From Pseudoduganella albidiflava (GTDB taxonomy: Bacteria > Pseudomonadota > Gammaproteobacteria > Burkholderiales > Burkholderiaceae_D), in assembly GCF_004322755.1 (NCBI RefSeq), contig NZ_CP036401.1, forward strand, positions 744,001 to 808,000: DNA of 64,000 nt, in the 5' to 3' direction. Position numbers and translations under genes: made by a program. Shown here one piece after another: positions 1 through 9,373 of this stretch. The first letter of the stretch is position 1; every line of letters begins with the position of its first letter. The notes beneath the pieces were generated by a model, which worked only from the letters and a program-made list of their open reading frames with translations, was not told the DNA's origin and searched no databases.

Positions 1-261
1 GCCGGCACCGCCGATCAGAAGGTCGTTGCCGGAGCCGCCCGTCAGCTGGTCGTTGCCGCCACCGCCGTCGAGCCGGTCGCCAACCAGGTCGGGCTGTGAA
101 CCGGTGGTAACGTTGAACTCGCCGCTGTACAGGCCGTCGTTGCCGTCGCCGCCGATCAGCGTGTCCGCGCCGCCCTGGCCCGAGATGACGTCTTGCCCGG
201 CACCGCCGGTCAGGGTCTCGCTGGCGGCGGTGCCGCTCTGGAAGGTTGGTGAGTCTGCCAT
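1..261 (-). CDS. RTX / hemolysin-type calcium-binding repeat protein, N-terminal fragment
   Basis: The first 87 residues of a protein whose remainder lies beyond the left edge of the window. The start MADSPTFQSG is preceded by an AAGGAA ribosome binding site on the minus strand. From about residue 18 it already consists of glycine/aspartate nonapeptides such as GGAGQDVIS, GQGGADTLI, GGDGNDGLY and GGSGNDLLI. These are the Ca2+-binding beta-roll repeats of RTX proteins. Such proteins are normally exported without a signal peptide by a type I secretion system and fold outside the cell on binding calcium; none is visible here. There is no Sec signal. The enzymatic or adhesive part, if any, cannot be seen, so only the family can be named. 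Confidence 0.85.
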   Translation of the reverse strand, partial: MADSPTFQSGTAASETLTGGAGQDVISGQGGADTLIGGDGNDGLYSGEFNVTTGSQPDLVGDRLDGGGGNDQLTGGSGNDLLIGGAG

Positions 262-473
262 GATGATTTCCTTGTATTCCTGATTTTCAATTGCTGGATG
301 CCACGTGTCGCCGTGGCCGAACTTGTCTAATGAAGATAACAAAAATGCATTGTCAAGACTACAAGGAAATTGCTGAGTTGTCGATGGTGACTTTCAACCG
401 TGCGATGGCGCGACCCGATCCGGTGTATAGGCCGGGGCCGCAAGGAAGCCGGTTTTGCCCGTACAATGACCCG

Positions 474-1400
474 ATGGACAAGACCATCACGACTCCAGCC
501 CCGTCCTACCTGGGCGGTCTGGCGCTGGCCATCGGCGGGGCCATGCTGTTTTCCGCCAAGGCCGTCATCGCCAAGCTGCTGTACCGCTATCACATCGATG
601 CCGTCACGCTGATCGCCTTCCGCATGCTGTTTTCGCTGCCCGTGTTCGCCGCCGTGGCGCTGTGGAAGATGCGCGGCGCCGCGCCGCTGTCGGCCGGCGA
701 CCGCTGGCGCATCGTGGGGCTCGGGCTGGTCGGCTATTACCTGTCCAGCTTTCTCGATTTCCTCGGCCTGCGGTACATCACCGTGGGCCTGGAACGGCTG
801 ATCCTGTTCCTCACGCCCACGTTCGTGCTGCTGATCTCGGCCACCTGGCTGCGCCAGCACATCGGCCGCCTGCAATGGCTGGCGCTGGCCGTGTCGTATG
901 CCGGCATCGTCCTCGTCTTCGTGCACGACCTGCAGGGCGGCGGCCCCAACGTGCTGCTGGGTTCAGCGCTCGTGCTGGGGTCCGCCGCGGCCTACGCGGC
1001 CTATCTTCTGCTGTCCGGCGAGATGGTCAAGCGCCTCGGCGCGCTGCGGCTGGTGGCCTACGCGATGTGCGTGTCCAGCGCCGCCTGCCTCGCGCAGTAC
1101 TTCCTGCTGCGCCCCGCGGCGGGCCTGCTTCAGCCGCTGCCGGTGTACGGCCTGTCGCTGGCGAACGGCCTGCTATGCACCGTGGCGCCGGTGTTCATGA
1201 CGATGACCGCCGTGCAGCGCATCGGCGCCGGCGCGGCGTTGCAGGCGGGCATGATCGGCCCCGTTTCCACGCTGTTCCTCGGCGCTGTCATCCTTGCCGA
1301 ACCCGTCACGAGCTGGCAACTGGCCGGCACCGCGCTGGTGCTGGCCGGGATCTACCTGCTCTCGAATGCCCATGCGGCCAAACCAAGAAATGGAAATTGA
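474..1400 (+). CDS. EamA/RhaT family (DMT superfamily) transporter
   Basis: A 308-residue inner-membrane protein with about ten hydrophobic segments arranged as two EamA repeats (roughly residues 10-145 and 160-300), as in drug/metabolite exporters. [18 protein letters not shown] near the N-terminus and the second-half segment ending in [10 protein letters not shown] are typical of the family. The substrate cannot be told from sequence. The start at MDKTITTP is the first Met that places the first helix correctly. It has no Shine-Dalgarno sequence; a TACAAT box lies 6 nt upstream, so the message may be leaderless. In-frame Met or Val codons further upstream (about 405-425) would add a hydrophilic tail and are less likely. 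The gene ends 1 nt before mgsA. Confidence 0.85.
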   Translation: MDKTITTPAPSYLGGLALAIGGAMLFSAKAVIAKLLYRYHIDAVTLIAFRMLFSLPVFAAVALWKMRGAAPLSAGDRWRIVGLGLVGYYLSSFLDFLGLRYITVGLERLILFLTPTFVLLISATWLRQHIGRLQWLALAVSYAGIVLVFVHDLQGGGPNVLLGSALVLGSAAAYAAYLLLSGEMVKRLGALRLVAYAMCVSSAACLAQYFLLRPAAGLLQPLPVYGLSLANGLLCTVAPVFMTMTAVQRIGAGAALQAGMIGPVSTLFLGAVILAEPVTSWQLAGTALVLAGIYLLSNAHAAKPRNGN

Positions 1401-1401
1401 C

Positions 1402-1815
1402 ATGACTTCCTCCGCAGCTCCCCGGATTGCCCTGATCGCCCACGACAAGAAGAAAGACGACATGATCGCCCTGGCCGGCGAATATGCGGCGTTCCTGCGC
1501 CGCTGCACGCTGACCGCCACCGGCACCACGGGCGGGCGGCTGGCCGCCGAACTGGGCCTGACGGTGGACCGCAAGCATTCCGGCCCGCTGGGCGGCGACC
1601 TGCAGATCGGCGCACTGCTGGTGGAAGACCGTATCGACGCGGTGATCTTCCTGCGCGATCCGATGACGCCGCAACCGCACGAGCCGGACATCAATGCGCT
1701 GGTGCGCGCCTGCGACGTGCACAACGTGGCCTGTGCCACCAACATGGCGACGGCGCACCTGGTACTGTCGCAGCTGCAGGCGGCCAGCGCCGCATCGAAC
1801 GGGGAGGAACGATGA
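1402..1815 (+). CDS. mgsA: methylglyoxal synthase
   Basis: Converts dihydroxyacetone phosphate to methylglyoxal and phosphate, a cytoplasmic bypass of lower glycolysis used when phosphate is short. The 137-residue protein has the family landmarks in order: an N-terminal [13 protein letters not shown] strand, the phosphate-binding TATGTTGG near residue 40, [11 protein letters not shown] with the catalytic Asp near residue 65, and [14 protein letters not shown] near residue 85. The start at MTSSAAP is preceded by GGAA six bases upstream; an in-frame ATG at 1390 is the alternative. It overlaps the next gene by ATGA, so the two are translationally coupled. Confidence 0.95.
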   Translation: MTSSAAPRIALIAHDKKKDDMIALAGEYAAFLRRCTLTATGTTGGRLAAELGLTVDRKHSGPLGGDLQIGALLVEDRIDAVIFLRDPMTPQPHEPDINALVRACDVHNVACATNMATAHLVLSQLQAASAASNGEER

Positions 1816-2789
1816 GCAAGGCAATACGGATGAGCCGCACCGGCGGCCCGGAGGTGATGGAGTACGTGGATGTCGACGTCGGTCCGCCGGGCCCCGGCGA
1901 AGCCACCGTGCAGCACGCGGCGATCGGCCTGAACTTCATCGACGTGTATTTCCGTACCGGCCTGTATCCGCAGCCGCTGCCGAACGGCCTCGGCATGGAA
2001 GGCGCCGGCACGGTGGAAGCGGTGGGCGAGGGCGTCACGCACGTGAAGGTGGGCGACCGCGTGGCCTATGCCGGCCGGCCGAACGGCGCCTACGCGCAGG
2101 TGCGCAACCTGCCGGCCAGCCTGCTGGTGGTGCTGCCGGAAAAGATCGCTTTCGACACGGCGGCGGCCATGATGTTGCAGGGCATGACGGCGCAGTACCT
2201 GCTGCACCGCACCGCGCACCTGAAGCCGGGCGACACGATCCTGTGGCACGCGGCCGCCGGCGGCGTCGGCCTGATCGCCTGCCAGTGGGCCAAGGTGCTG
2301 GGCGTGAACCTGATCGGCACGGTGGGCTCGGAGGAAAAGGCCGCGCTGGCGATCGAACACGGCGCGGCGCACGTGATCAACTACCGGCGCGAGAACTTCG
2401 TCGACAAGGTGCGCGAGCTGACGGGTGGCGAGGGCGTGTCGGTGGTCTACGATTCGATCGGCCAGGATACCTTCCACGGCTCGCTCGATTGCCTGGCGCC
2501 GCTGGGCCTGATGGTCAGTTTCGGCAACGCCTCCGGGCCGGTGCCGGCGTTCGCGCCATCGGAACTGCAATCGCGCGGCTCGCTGTTCCTCACGCGCCCC
2601 ACGATGATGCACTACACGGCAAAACGCGAAGACCTGGAAGCCACCGCCCGCTCGCTGTTCGGCGTGGTGGCCAGCGGCGAAGTGAAGATCGCCATCCACC
2701 AGCGCTACCACCTGCCGGACGTGGCGCAGGCGCACATCGACCTGGAGTCGCGCAAGACCACCGGCTCCTCGATCCTGGTGCCGCGCTGA
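1812..2789 (+). CDS. qor: NADPH:quinone oxidoreductase (zeta-crystallin type, MDR family)
   Basis: A 325-residue cytosolic medium-chain reductase that reduces quinones with NADPH. It opens with the family signature [15 protein letters not shown] (residues about 36-50), followed by [15 protein letters not shown]. The nucleotide-binding Rossmann motif [15 protein letters not shown] is near residue 150. Zinc-binding cysteines of alcohol dehydrogenases are absent, as expected for QOR. GAGGAAC just before the ATG is the ribosome binding site, and the ATG overlaps the mgsA stop by four bases. Next to methylglyoxal synthase it may help remove reactive carbonyls or quinones, but that link is inference. 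Confidence 0.9.
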   Translation: MSKAIRMSRTGGPEVMEYVDVDVGPPGPGEATVQHAAIGLNFIDVYFRTGLYPQPLPNGLGMEGAGTVEAVGEGVTHVKVGDRVAYAGRPNGAYAQVRNLPASLLVVLPEKIAFDTAAAMMLQGMTAQYLLHRTAHLKPGDTILWHAAAGGVGLIACQWAKVLGVNLIGTVGSEEKAALAIEHGAAHVINYRRENFVDKVRELTGGEGVSVVYDSIGQDTFHGSLDCLAPLGLMVSFGNASGPVPAFAPSELQSRGSLFLTRPTMMHYTAKREDLEATARSLFGVVASGEVKIAIHQRYHLPDVAQAHIDLESRKTTGSSILVPR

Positions 2790-2790
2790 C

Positions 2791-2913
2791 ATGGCCAGCC
2801 CGAACGAAGAAGACGACGGCAACCCGAAATTCGGCCGCCTGCTGGTCGCGCTGCTGCTGGCGCTGGTGCTGGTGGTGCTGATCACCTTTGCCAGCGAAGC
2901 GTTGTTGACATGA
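2791..2913 (+). CDS. small single-pass membrane protein (40 aa)
   Basis: A short ORF between qor and the S41 peptidase. It starts 1 nt after the qor stop and ends with its TGA overlapping the ATG of the peptidase (ATGA at 2910-2913). The product has an acidic cytoplasmic start (MASPNEEDDGNPKFG), one hydrophobic helix rich in Leu/Val (residues about 16-34) and a short tail. Its position, coupling and transmembrane pattern suggest it is really translated. No family is recognised. It could be a small membrane partner of the peptidase, or simply a coupling ORF. Confidence 0.6.
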   Translation: MASPNEEDDGNPKFGRLLVALLLALVLVVLITFASEALLT

Positions 2914-4412
2914 AGCGGCTGCTCCCGATCCTGATGCTGGCCGCTGGCGCTGCCGCCGCTGCCGGCCCTGCGCCCGAACTGCCCGATGCGCCGGCCGGCT
3001 GGCAGGCGGCCGCGGCGCGCGACATCGCGGCCGCCTACGACATCACGCTGGCAAACCACGCCGGCGCGCGCGATCCGCATAACCCGGCCTTCGTCGGCAA
3101 CCTCGAGGCGGCACGCGACCATGGCCTGGCACTGGCCGCCAGGGTGGCCGACGCCAACGGCTACGTGGCGGCGCTGCAGGGATTCACGGCACGCATCCAC
3201 GACGGTCACGCGGGCGTGCGCCCGAGGATCGACAGCAGCGTGCGGGCGCGCCGGCAGTGGCCCGGCTTCGTGGCGGCCTGGCGCGGCGACCTGTATGTCT
3301 ATGCCGCGGAAGAGGGCGCGGCGCGTCAGGGCGAGCGGATCGTGTCGTGCGATGGCAAGCTGGCCCGGCAACTGATGACGGAGAACGTGTTCGCCTTCGA
3401 GGGCCGCATCGACGAAGAGGGCCAGTGGTGGAGTCTTGCGCCCTGGCTGTTCGTCGATTCGCAGAACCCCTTCCTGGCACGGCCGGCGCGCTGCGTGTTC
3501 GAGTGGGGCGGCGGGCGCATCGAGCGCGAGCTGGCCTGGCGGCCGATGACGGCCCAGGCATTGACCTGGCGCGACGACAACCTGGCACCGGATACGCTGC
3601 CGGTCGGGCTGACCGAGCCGCGTCCGAAGCTGTTCTGGATGGCGATGCCCACCTTCCATCCATCGGACGCCGAGCGAGCCTCGTACCACGCCGTCTATCG
3701 TCAGGTGGAAACGCAGCGCGAACGCCTGCTGGACGCGGATGCGGTGGTGATCGACCTGCGCCGTAACGGCGGCGGCAACTCAGTGTGGAGCGGGCAGTTC
3801 GCCGCCGCGCTGTGGGGCGCCGACCGGGTACGGCGCCTTGCCGAGGCGCGTACCGCCAGCGAGCGTGTGTGGTACCGGGCGACGCCGGACAATATCGCCC
3901 ACTTCAGGTCCATCGTCGAGACGTTCACCGCCAAAAAGGAAACGGCGATCGCGGCCTGGGCGGCGGCGCTGGAAGCGGGCATGCGCGCGGCGCTGGCGGC
4001 CGGCAAGCCGTATTACATCGCCAACGAGGATGCGCCGCCGGCACAGGCGAACCCGCAGGCGAACCGGCCGGGCGACCCGCCGGCCTTCACGCGGCCGGTG
4101 TACGTGATCGTACCGGGCGACTGCGCCAGTGCGTGCCTGGACGCGATCGATTACTTCAAGCTGTTCCCGAACACCAGGCTGATCGGCGCGCCCAGCTCGG
4201 CCGATTCGACCTATATGGAAGTGCGCTCGCAGGAGTTGCCGGGCGGCCTCGCCCGCGTGATCGTGCCTGTCAAGCTGTATGTCAACCGGCCGCGCGGCAA
4301 CGGCGAGTTCTACCGCCCGGACATCGCCGTGACCGCCCTGCAGTGGACTACCGCCGAGTTCCAGGCCGTGGTCGAGCGCGATCTCGCATCTGCTGGCGCG
4401 CACGTAAAATAA
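2910..4412 (+). CDS. S41 family (tail-specific-protease-like) peptidase, exported
   Basis: A 500-residue protein with a Sec signal peptide (MKRLLPILMLAAGAAAAAGP), so it acts in the periplasm. The C-terminal half carries the S41 fold. ADAVVIDLRRNGGGNS (about residue 275) is the typical strand before the active site. VPGDCASACLDAIDY (about residue 400) is the expected nucleophile-serine region, followed by IGAPSSADSTYMEV. A PDZ domain as in CtpA is not obvious, so this is a divergent member and its substrate is unknown. It is translationally coupled to the 40-residue ORF upstream and ends just before a strong nested hairpin that could terminate transcription. Confidence 0.8.
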   Translation: MKRLLPILMLAAGAAAAAGPAPELPDAPAGWQAAAARDIAAAYDITLANHAGARDPHNPAFVGNLEAARDHGLALAARVADANGYVAALQGFTARIHDGHAGVRPRIDSSVRARRQWPGFVAAWRGDLYVYAAEEGAARQGERIVSCDGKLARQLMTENVFAFEGRIDEEGQWWSLAPWLFVDSQNPFLARPARCVFEWGGGRIERELAWRPMTAQALTWRDDNLAPDTLPVGLTEPRPKLFWMAMPTFHPSDAERASYHAVYRQVETQRERLLDADAVVIDLRRNGGGNSVWSGQFAAALWGADRVRRLAEARTASERVWYRATPDNIAHFRSIVETFTAKKETAIAAWAAALEAGMRAALAAGKPYYIANEDAPPAQANPQANRPGDPPAFTRPVYVIVPGDCASACLDAIDYFKLFPNTRLIGAPSSADSTYMEVRSQELPGGLARVIVPVKLYVNRPRGNGEFYRPDIAVTALQWTTAEFQAVVERDLASAGAHVK

Positions 4413-4415
4413 ACA

Positions 4416-4479
4416 GGGACGGAGCCTGTTTCCAGGAAATTTCCTTAGAAACAGGCGGTCCGGCGTCCCGGTCCGTCCC
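4416..4479. repeat. nested palindromic repeat, possible transcription terminator
   Basis: Two perfect stems are nested: GGGACGGA (4416-4423) pairs with TCCGTCCC (4472-4479), and GCCTGTTTC (4424-4432) pairs with GAAACAGGC (4448-4456). The loop holds the palindrome AGGAAATTTCCT. It sits between the convergent S41 peptidase and DUF4136 genes and is followed by a short T-rich stretch, so it could end both transcripts. The structure resembles the nested palindrome at 54514-54556. Confidence 0.7.
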
Positions 4480-4514
4480 ATTTTCCCTGGACCTTATCGG
4501 CGCGGAACGCCGTT

Positions 4515-5171
4515 CTACTGCAGCTCGAGATCGATCTGCTTCGCCTTGCCGCTCTCGCCCGGGAAGCCGGTAAACGCGCTCTGCACGAGGAGCGGCATCA
4601 CCGAAGGCGTCGATTGCCGCCGGCTGGTGTTCTGCACCGTCACGTCATACAGCTTCTTGCCGGTATTGTCGGCGATCGAGACATTCAGCTTGCGCTCGTA
4701 GTTGTGCCGGATGACTTCGCGGTACTCGGTCGGGCCGAACATCCATGGATCGTAGTACGGCCGGAACGCCCAGTGGCGATAGCGGTAGCGCGACGGATAG
4801 AAGCCGCCGCGGTACGGCCACGCGCCGTACATGCTCCAGTACGGCCCGGCGCCGGTCCAGAACGGATCGTAGGCCTGCAGCACGCGGGTCGGCCGGTCGA
4901 TGGTCGAGAATGCCATGTCGACACGCAGCCTGGCCTGCTCGGGCGCGCCGGCCTGGGCGAAGCCCAGCTTCGACAGTTCATTGGCAACAAGACCCTGGTA
5001 GCTGCGGTATTCCAGCGTGTCCTCGCTCGGCGCGGGCGTATCGAACACGTAGGTTTTCTCCTGCAGCTGGGCCGGCCACTCGTGGAACACCGTGACGTCG
5101 CTGCGGATGGTGGTTGCGCACCCGCCGAGCAGCAAGCTGCCAGCTGCGACAAGGATGGCGAAGAATTTCAT
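4515..5171 (-). CDS. DUF4136 domain lipoprotein
   Basis: A 218-residue envelope lipoprotein. The N-terminus is a type II signal with the lipobox LLGGC (Cys18). The remainder matches the DUF4136 pattern: an early ...RSDVTVFHEWP segment, YVFDTPAP, a 'TLEYRSYQGLVANEL' helix, then an aromatic-rich region (Trp/Tyr/Pro/Arg, residues about 110-150) and a conserved C-terminal beta strand around LNVSIADNTGKKLYDV. Function unknown; it probably sits in the outer membrane or periplasmic face. It is alone on its strand and divergent from pepN. Confidence 0.85.
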   Translation of the reverse strand: MKFFAILVAAGSLLLGGCATTIRSDVTVFHEWPAQLQEKTYVFDTPAPSEDTLEYRSYQGLVANELSKLGFAQAGAPEQARLRVDMAFSTIDRPTRVLQAYDPFWTGAGPYWSMYGAWPYRGGFYPSRYRYRHWAFRPYYDPWMFGPTEYREVIRHNYERKLNVSIADNTGKKLYDVTVQNTSRRQSTPSVMPLLVQSAFTGFPGESGKAKQIDLELQ

Positions 5172-5351
5172 GATCTACTCCCAGAAAAAGGTATTTCCCC
5201 ACAGTTAGTGTATGACCCGTCCGCTTGCACCACTCGATTATTACAGAATGTTACGGCAGTACGGAAAGCTGAAACGTTCGGCAGCAAATCGCCGTACGAA
5301 AGCCACGGTGTTGGTAAAATGATCTTTTGTCCGCAACGAAGGTGAAGGCCC

Positions 5352-7997
5352 ATGAGAACCGACAGCCCGCAGACGATTTACCGCAAGGATTACACGCCGC
5401 CCAGCTACCTCGTTGAAACGGTGGAACTGGGTTTCGATCTCGACCCCGCCCGCACGATCGTCGCCAACCGGATCACGCTCCGCCACAATCCCGACAGCAA
5501 GGGCGGCAAGAACGAGCGCGAGATCGTCCTGCACGGCGAGGACATCGAACTGGTGGCGCTGAGGCTGAACGGTACCGAACTGAACCCAGGCCAGTACATA
5601 TTGGGGACGAACACGCTGACCATCAAGAAGGCGCCGTTGAACGTTGTCCTGGAAATCGAGACCACCTGCGCGCCGGAAAAGAACACCACGCTTTCCGGGC
5701 TGTATGTGTCGAACGGCAGCTTCTACACGCAATGCGAGGCGGAAGGCTTCCGCCGCATCACCTATTTCCCCGACCGGCCGGACGTGATGGCCGTGTTCAC
5801 CGTGATGCTACGCGCCGACAAGGAAAAATACCCGGTGCTGCTGTCGAACGGCAACCTGGTGGAAGCGGGCGACCTCGACGACGGCCGCCATTACGCCAAG
5901 TGGGAAGACCCGTTCAAGAAGCCGTCATACCTGTTCGCGCTGGTGGCCGCGAAACTGGTCTGCCAGGAAGAAACCTTCAGGCTGGCCGATGGCCGCGATG
6001 CGCTGCTGCAGGTATGGGTCGAGGAAGGCAATCTCGACAAGACCGACTACGCCATGCAGTCGCTGAAGAACTCGATCCGCTGGGACGAGGAGCGCTGGGG
6101 CCTCGAGCTCGACCTGGACCGCTTCATGATCGTCGCCGTCGGCGATTTCAACATGGGCGCGATGGAAAACAAGGGCCTGAACATCTTCAACACCAAGTTC
6201 GTGCTGGCCAATCCGGCCACCGCCACGGACATCGACTATGCCGGCATCGAAGCCGTGGTCGGCCATGAATACTTCCACAACTGGACCGGCAACCGGGTCA
6301 CGTGCCGCGACTGGTTCCAGCTGTCGCTGAAGGAAGGCCTGACCGTGTTCCGCGACCAGGAATTCTCGGCCGACATGATCGGCACGGCCAGCGGCCGCGC
6401 CGTCACCCGCATCGACCAGGTGCGCACGCTGCGCCAGGCCCAGTACCCGGAAGACGCCGGCCCGATGGCGCACCCGGTGCGCCCGGATTCCTTCGTGGAG
6501 ATTAACAATTTCTACACGGTGACCGTGTATGAAAAGGGTGCCGAAGTGGTGCGCATGTACCAGACCCTGCTGGGCCGCGAAGGCTTCCGCAAGGGCATGG
6601 ACCTGTACTTCCAGCGCCATGACGAACAGGCCGTCACGTGCGACGATTTCCGCGCCGCGATGGCATCCGCCAGCGGCCGCGACCTCACGCAGTTCGAGCG
6701 CTGGTACAGCCAGGCCGGCACGCCGGTCGTCACCGCCAGCGGCGAGTACGATGCCGCCGCGCACCGCTATGTGCTGACGCTGGCGCAACGGTGCCCGCCG
6801 ACCCCCGGCCAGCCGGAAAAGCTGCCGTTCCATATTCCCGTGGCCGTTGGCCTGCTGGACGGCGGCGGCCGCGACATGCCGCTGAACCCGGATGGCGACA
6901 CCACGGTGGTGCTGGAACTGACCGAAGCACGGCAGGAATTCACCTTCGACGGCATTGCCGAAGCGCCCACGCCATCGCTGCTGCGCGATTTCTCGGCCCC
7001 CGTGATCCTCGAATACCCGTACACGGACGACGAACTGCTGCACCTGTTCCGCCATGACAGCGACCCGGTGAACCGCTGGGAAGCCGGGCAGCGCCTCGCC
7101 ATGGCGCGCCTGCTCAAGCTGACCGCCGCCGTGCAGGCGGGCGAAGTGCTCGACCTGGACTACACCTTCGTCTCGGCGCAGCGCGCGCTGCTGCTCGACA
7201 GCACGCTGGAAGCGGCATTCCGCGAGCAGGCGCTGATCCTGCCATCCGAATCCGTGATTGCGGACCAGATGGAGGTGGTCGATCCGCAGGCCATCCACCA
7301 CGCCCGCCAGTTCATGCGCAGGACCATTGCCGTCATGCTGCGCAGCGAGTTGTTGAACGCCATCGCGGCCAACCAGACGCCGGGCGACTACAGCCCGGAC
7401 GCCGTCTCGGCCGGCAAGCGCGGCCTGAAGAACCTGTCGCTTGCCTACCTGCTGGCCGCGCCGGACGCCTTCACGCTCGACCTGGCGCGCCGCCAGTTCA
7501 ACGAAGCGACCAACATGACCGACCGCGCATCGGCGCTGACGGCGCTGATCCACAGCGGCGCCGATGTCGAAGCGCAGCTGCAGGCGTTCTACGACCAGTT
7601 CAAGGGCGAGGCGCTGGTGGTCGACAAGTGGTTCGCCATGCAGGCCAGCGCGCCGACCACCACCGTGGCGCGCGTGCGCGAGCTGATGGGGCACCCGGCC
7701 TTCACGCTGCGCACGCCGAACCGCGCGCGCAGCCTGCTGTTCAGCTTTACCAACAACAACCCGTCGCAATTCCACGCCAAGGATGGCAGCGGCTATGAAT
7801 TCTGGGCCGAGCACGTGGTCAAGCTCGATGCGCTGAACCCGCAGGTGGCGGCCCGCTTCGCGCGCAGCATGGACCGCTGGCGCCGCTATGCGCCCGAGCT
7901 GCAGGCGCACATGCGCCGCGCACTGGAACGGGTGGCCGGCGCGCCGAAGCTGTCGAACGACGTGATGGAAGTAGTCTCGAAAGCACTGGCGAACTGA
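5352..7997 (+). CDS. pepN: aminopeptidase N (M1 family)
   Basis: A cytoplasmic zinc exopeptidase that removes N-terminal residues from peptides in protein turnover. The 881-residue length fits bacterial PepN. The substrate-recognition motif GAMENKGLNIFNTK lies near residue 270. The zinc site HEYFHNWTGNR lies near residue 305, with the second glutamate in LKEGLTVFRDQEFS about 20 residues later. The C-terminal alpha-helical domain is complete, ending in VMEVVSKALAN. The start MRTDSPQTIYRKDY follows a GAAGGTGAAGG ribosome binding site. A TAAAAT box about 36 bases upstream may be its -10 element. Confidence 0.97.
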   Translation: MRTDSPQTIYRKDYTPPSYLVETVELGFDLDPARTIVANRITLRHNPDSKGGKNEREIVLHGEDIELVALRLNGTELNPGQYILGTNTLTIKKAPLNVVLEIETTCAPEKNTTLSGLYVSNGSFYTQCEAEGFRRITYFPDRPDVMAVFTVMLRADKEKYPVLLSNGNLVEAGDLDDGRHYAKWEDPFKKPSYLFALVAAKLVCQEETFRLADGRDALLQVWVEEGNLDKTDYAMQSLKNSIRWDEERWGLELDLDRFMIVAVGDFNMGAMENKGLNIFNTKFVLANPATATDIDYAGIEAVVGHEYFHNWTGNRVTCRDWFQLSLKEGLTVFRDQEFSADMIGTASGRAVTRIDQVRTLRQAQYPEDAGPMAHPVRPDSFVEINNFYTVTVYEKGAEVVRMYQTLLGREGFRKGMDLYFQRHDEQAVTCDDFRAAMASASGRDLTQFERWYSQAGTPVVTASGEYDAAAHRYVLTLAQRCPPTPGQPEKLPFHIPVAVGLLDGGGRDMPLNPDGDTTVVLELTEARQEFTFDGIAEAPTPSLLRDFSAPVILEYPYTDDELLHLFRHDSDPVNRWEAGQRLAMARLLKLTAAVQAGEVLDLDYTFVSAQRALLLDSTLEAAFREQALILPSESVIADQMEVVDPQAIHHARQFMRRTIAVMLRSELLNAIAANQTPGDYSPDAVSAGKRGLKNLSLAYLLAAPDAFTLDLARRQFNEATNMTDRASALTALIHSGADVEAQLQAFYDQFKGEALVVDKWFAMQASAPTTTVARVRELMGHPAFTLRTPNRARSLLFSFTNNNPSQFHAKDGSGYEFWAEHVVKLDALNPQVAARFARSMDRWRRYAPELQAHMRRALERVAGAPKLSNDVMEVVSKALAN

Positions 7998-8118
7998 GGG
8001 AACCTCGATAAACCTACTGCGCAACGCCAGCCGCTGGTCTCCGATGCTCACCGTACTGAAGTACGGTTCCGCTTCTCAACCAGGTCTGACGTCGCTCGCT
8101 ACGGTTTCTCGAGGTCCC
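7998..8118. repeat. 121-bp element with imperfect terminal inverted repeats (MITE-like)
   Basis: Begins directly after the pepN stop. The left end GGGAACCTCGATAAACC (7998-8014) matches the reverse complement of the right end GGTTTCTCGAGGTCCC (8103-8118) with two differences. In the middle a perfect hairpin ACCGTAC-TGAA-GTACGGT occurs at 8050-8067. No ORF is credible inside. It may be a non-autonomous repeat or a terminator-like unit between pepN and fbp. Confidence 0.6.
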
Positions 8119-8158
8119 GATACGTCCGTAAAAAATCGTAATCAAAAAAAGGGAATCC

Positions 8159-9169
8159 ATGAAACGTATCAGCCTTACCCAACACCTCGTCGAGGAACAG
8201 CGCCAGCACCACAATATCCCGGCCGAACTGCGCCTGCTGATCGAAGTGGTCTCGCGTGCCTGCAAGACCATCGCCCACTCGGTGGGCAAGGGCGCCCTCG
8301 GTGACGTGCTGGGCGCGCTCGAAAGCGAGAACGTGCAGGGCGAAGTGCAGAAGAAGCTCGACGTGATCTCGAACGAGATCCTGCTCGAAGCGAACGAGTG
8401 GGGCGGCCACCTGGCCGCGATGGCCTCCGAAGAGATGGAGACCATCCACCTGATCCCGAACCGCTATCCGAAGGGCGAATACATGCTGGTGTTCGATCCG
8501 CTGGACGGCTCGTCGAACATCGACGTCAACGTGTCGATCGGCACCATCTTCTCGGTGATCAAGGCGCCGGAAGGCATGGCGACGCCGACCGAAACGGATT
8601 TCCTGCAGCCGGGCAGCAAGCAGGTCGCCGCCGGCTACGCGGTGTACGGCCCGCAGACGATGCTGGTGCTGACCACCGGGAATGGCGTGAACTGCTTCAC
8701 GCTGGACCGTGAAATGGGTTCCTGGGTGCTCACGCAGCGCAACATGCAGATTCCCCCGACGACCCGGGAATTCGCCATCAACATGTCGAACCAGCGCCAC
8801 TGGCAGCCGCCGGTGCAGCGCTATATCGGCGAACTGCTGGCCGGCAGCACGGGCCCGCGCGGCGCCGACTTCAACATGCGCTGGATCGCCTCGATGGTGG
8901 CCGACGTGCACCGCATCCTCAACCGCGGCGGCATCTTCATGTACCCGGCGGACGTGCGCGACCCCAGCAAGCCGGGCAAGCTGCGCCTGATGTACGAAGC
9001 GAACCCGATGGCCTTCATCGTCGAGCAGGCCGGCGGCATGGCCACCGACGGCAAGCACCGCATCCTCGACATCCAGCCGACCACGCTGCACCAGCGCGTG
9101 CCCGTGTTCCTGGGCTCGCGCGATGAAGTGGCGGTGGTCACCGGCTATCACCACGAAGGTACCGCGTAA
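8159..9169 (+). CDS. fbp: class 1 fructose-1,6-bisphosphatase
   Basis: Hydrolyses fructose 1,6-bisphosphate to fructose 6-phosphate, the committed step of gluconeogenesis. The 336-residue protein carries the FBPase signature [17 protein letters not shown] near residue 112, which holds the metal-binding aspartates. [15 protein letters not shown] follows, and the C-terminal sugar-phosphate region [18 protein letters not shown] lies near residue 277. A purine-rich AGGGAA precedes the ATG. The start [15 protein letters not shown] is the usual one. It is a single gene followed by the tRNA-Thr transcription unit. Confidence 0.97.
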   Translation: MKRISLTQHLVEEQRQHHNIPAELRLLIEVVSRACKTIAHSVGKGALGDVLGALESENVQGEVQKKLDVISNEILLEANEWGGHLAAMASEEMETIHLIPNRYPKGEYMLVFDPLDGSSNIDVNVSIGTIFSVIKAPEGMATPTETDFLQPGSKQVAAGYAVYGPQTMLVLTTGNGVNCFTLDREMGSWVLTQRNMQIPPTTREFAINMSNQRHWQPPVQRYIGELLAGSTGPRGADFNMRWIASMVADVHRILNRGGIFMYPADVRDPSKPGKLRLMYEANPMAFIVEQAGGMATDGKHRILDIQPTTLHQRVPVFLGSRDEVAVVTGYHHEGTA

Positions 9170-9188
9170 TCTTTTCGAAAAGAGACCC

Positions 9189-9217
9189 TAGTCAACTGTA
9201 AAAACCGTTGCTATAAT
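9189..9217 (+). promoter_or_regulatory. sigma-70-like promoter of the tRNA-Thr gene
   Basis: A TATAAT box at 9212-9217 is preceded, 17 bp upstream, by TAGTCA (9189-9194), which matches four of six -35 consensus bases. It is followed by GC-rich DNA and lies about 64 bases before the tRNA. Confidence 0.65.
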
Positions 9218-9280
9218 GTGGCCTCTTTCGCAGCGCTTCATGTGCAGCGGAAGACAGGTTAAACAAGTTGTCCAGGTTTA

Positions 9281-9356
9281 GCCGCTGTAGCTCAGTCGGT
9301 AGAGCAGCGCATTCGTAATGCGAAGGTCACCAGTTCGATTCCGGTCAGCGGCACCA
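9281..9356 (+). tRNA. tRNA-Thr(CGU)
   Basis: A 76-nt cloverleaf with encoded CCA. The acceptor stem GCCGCTG pairs with CAGCGGC. The D arm is GCTC/GAGC. The anticodon stem GCGCA/TGCGA has one mismatch-like end and encloses the loop TTCGTAA with anticodon CGT. The T arm ACCAG-TTCGATT-CCGGT is present. The anticodon reads ACG threonine codons. It has its own promoter and a strong terminator. Confidence 0.95.
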
Positions 9357-9373
9357 AGATTGGCAGTAAAAAC

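Noticed and set aside
1173..3689. 838-codon open frame on the minus strand
   Set aside because: It runs antisense to mgsA, qor and the S41 peptidase, all with clear families; its translation is Arg/His/Gln-rich as expected for a shadow frame in GC-rich DNA.
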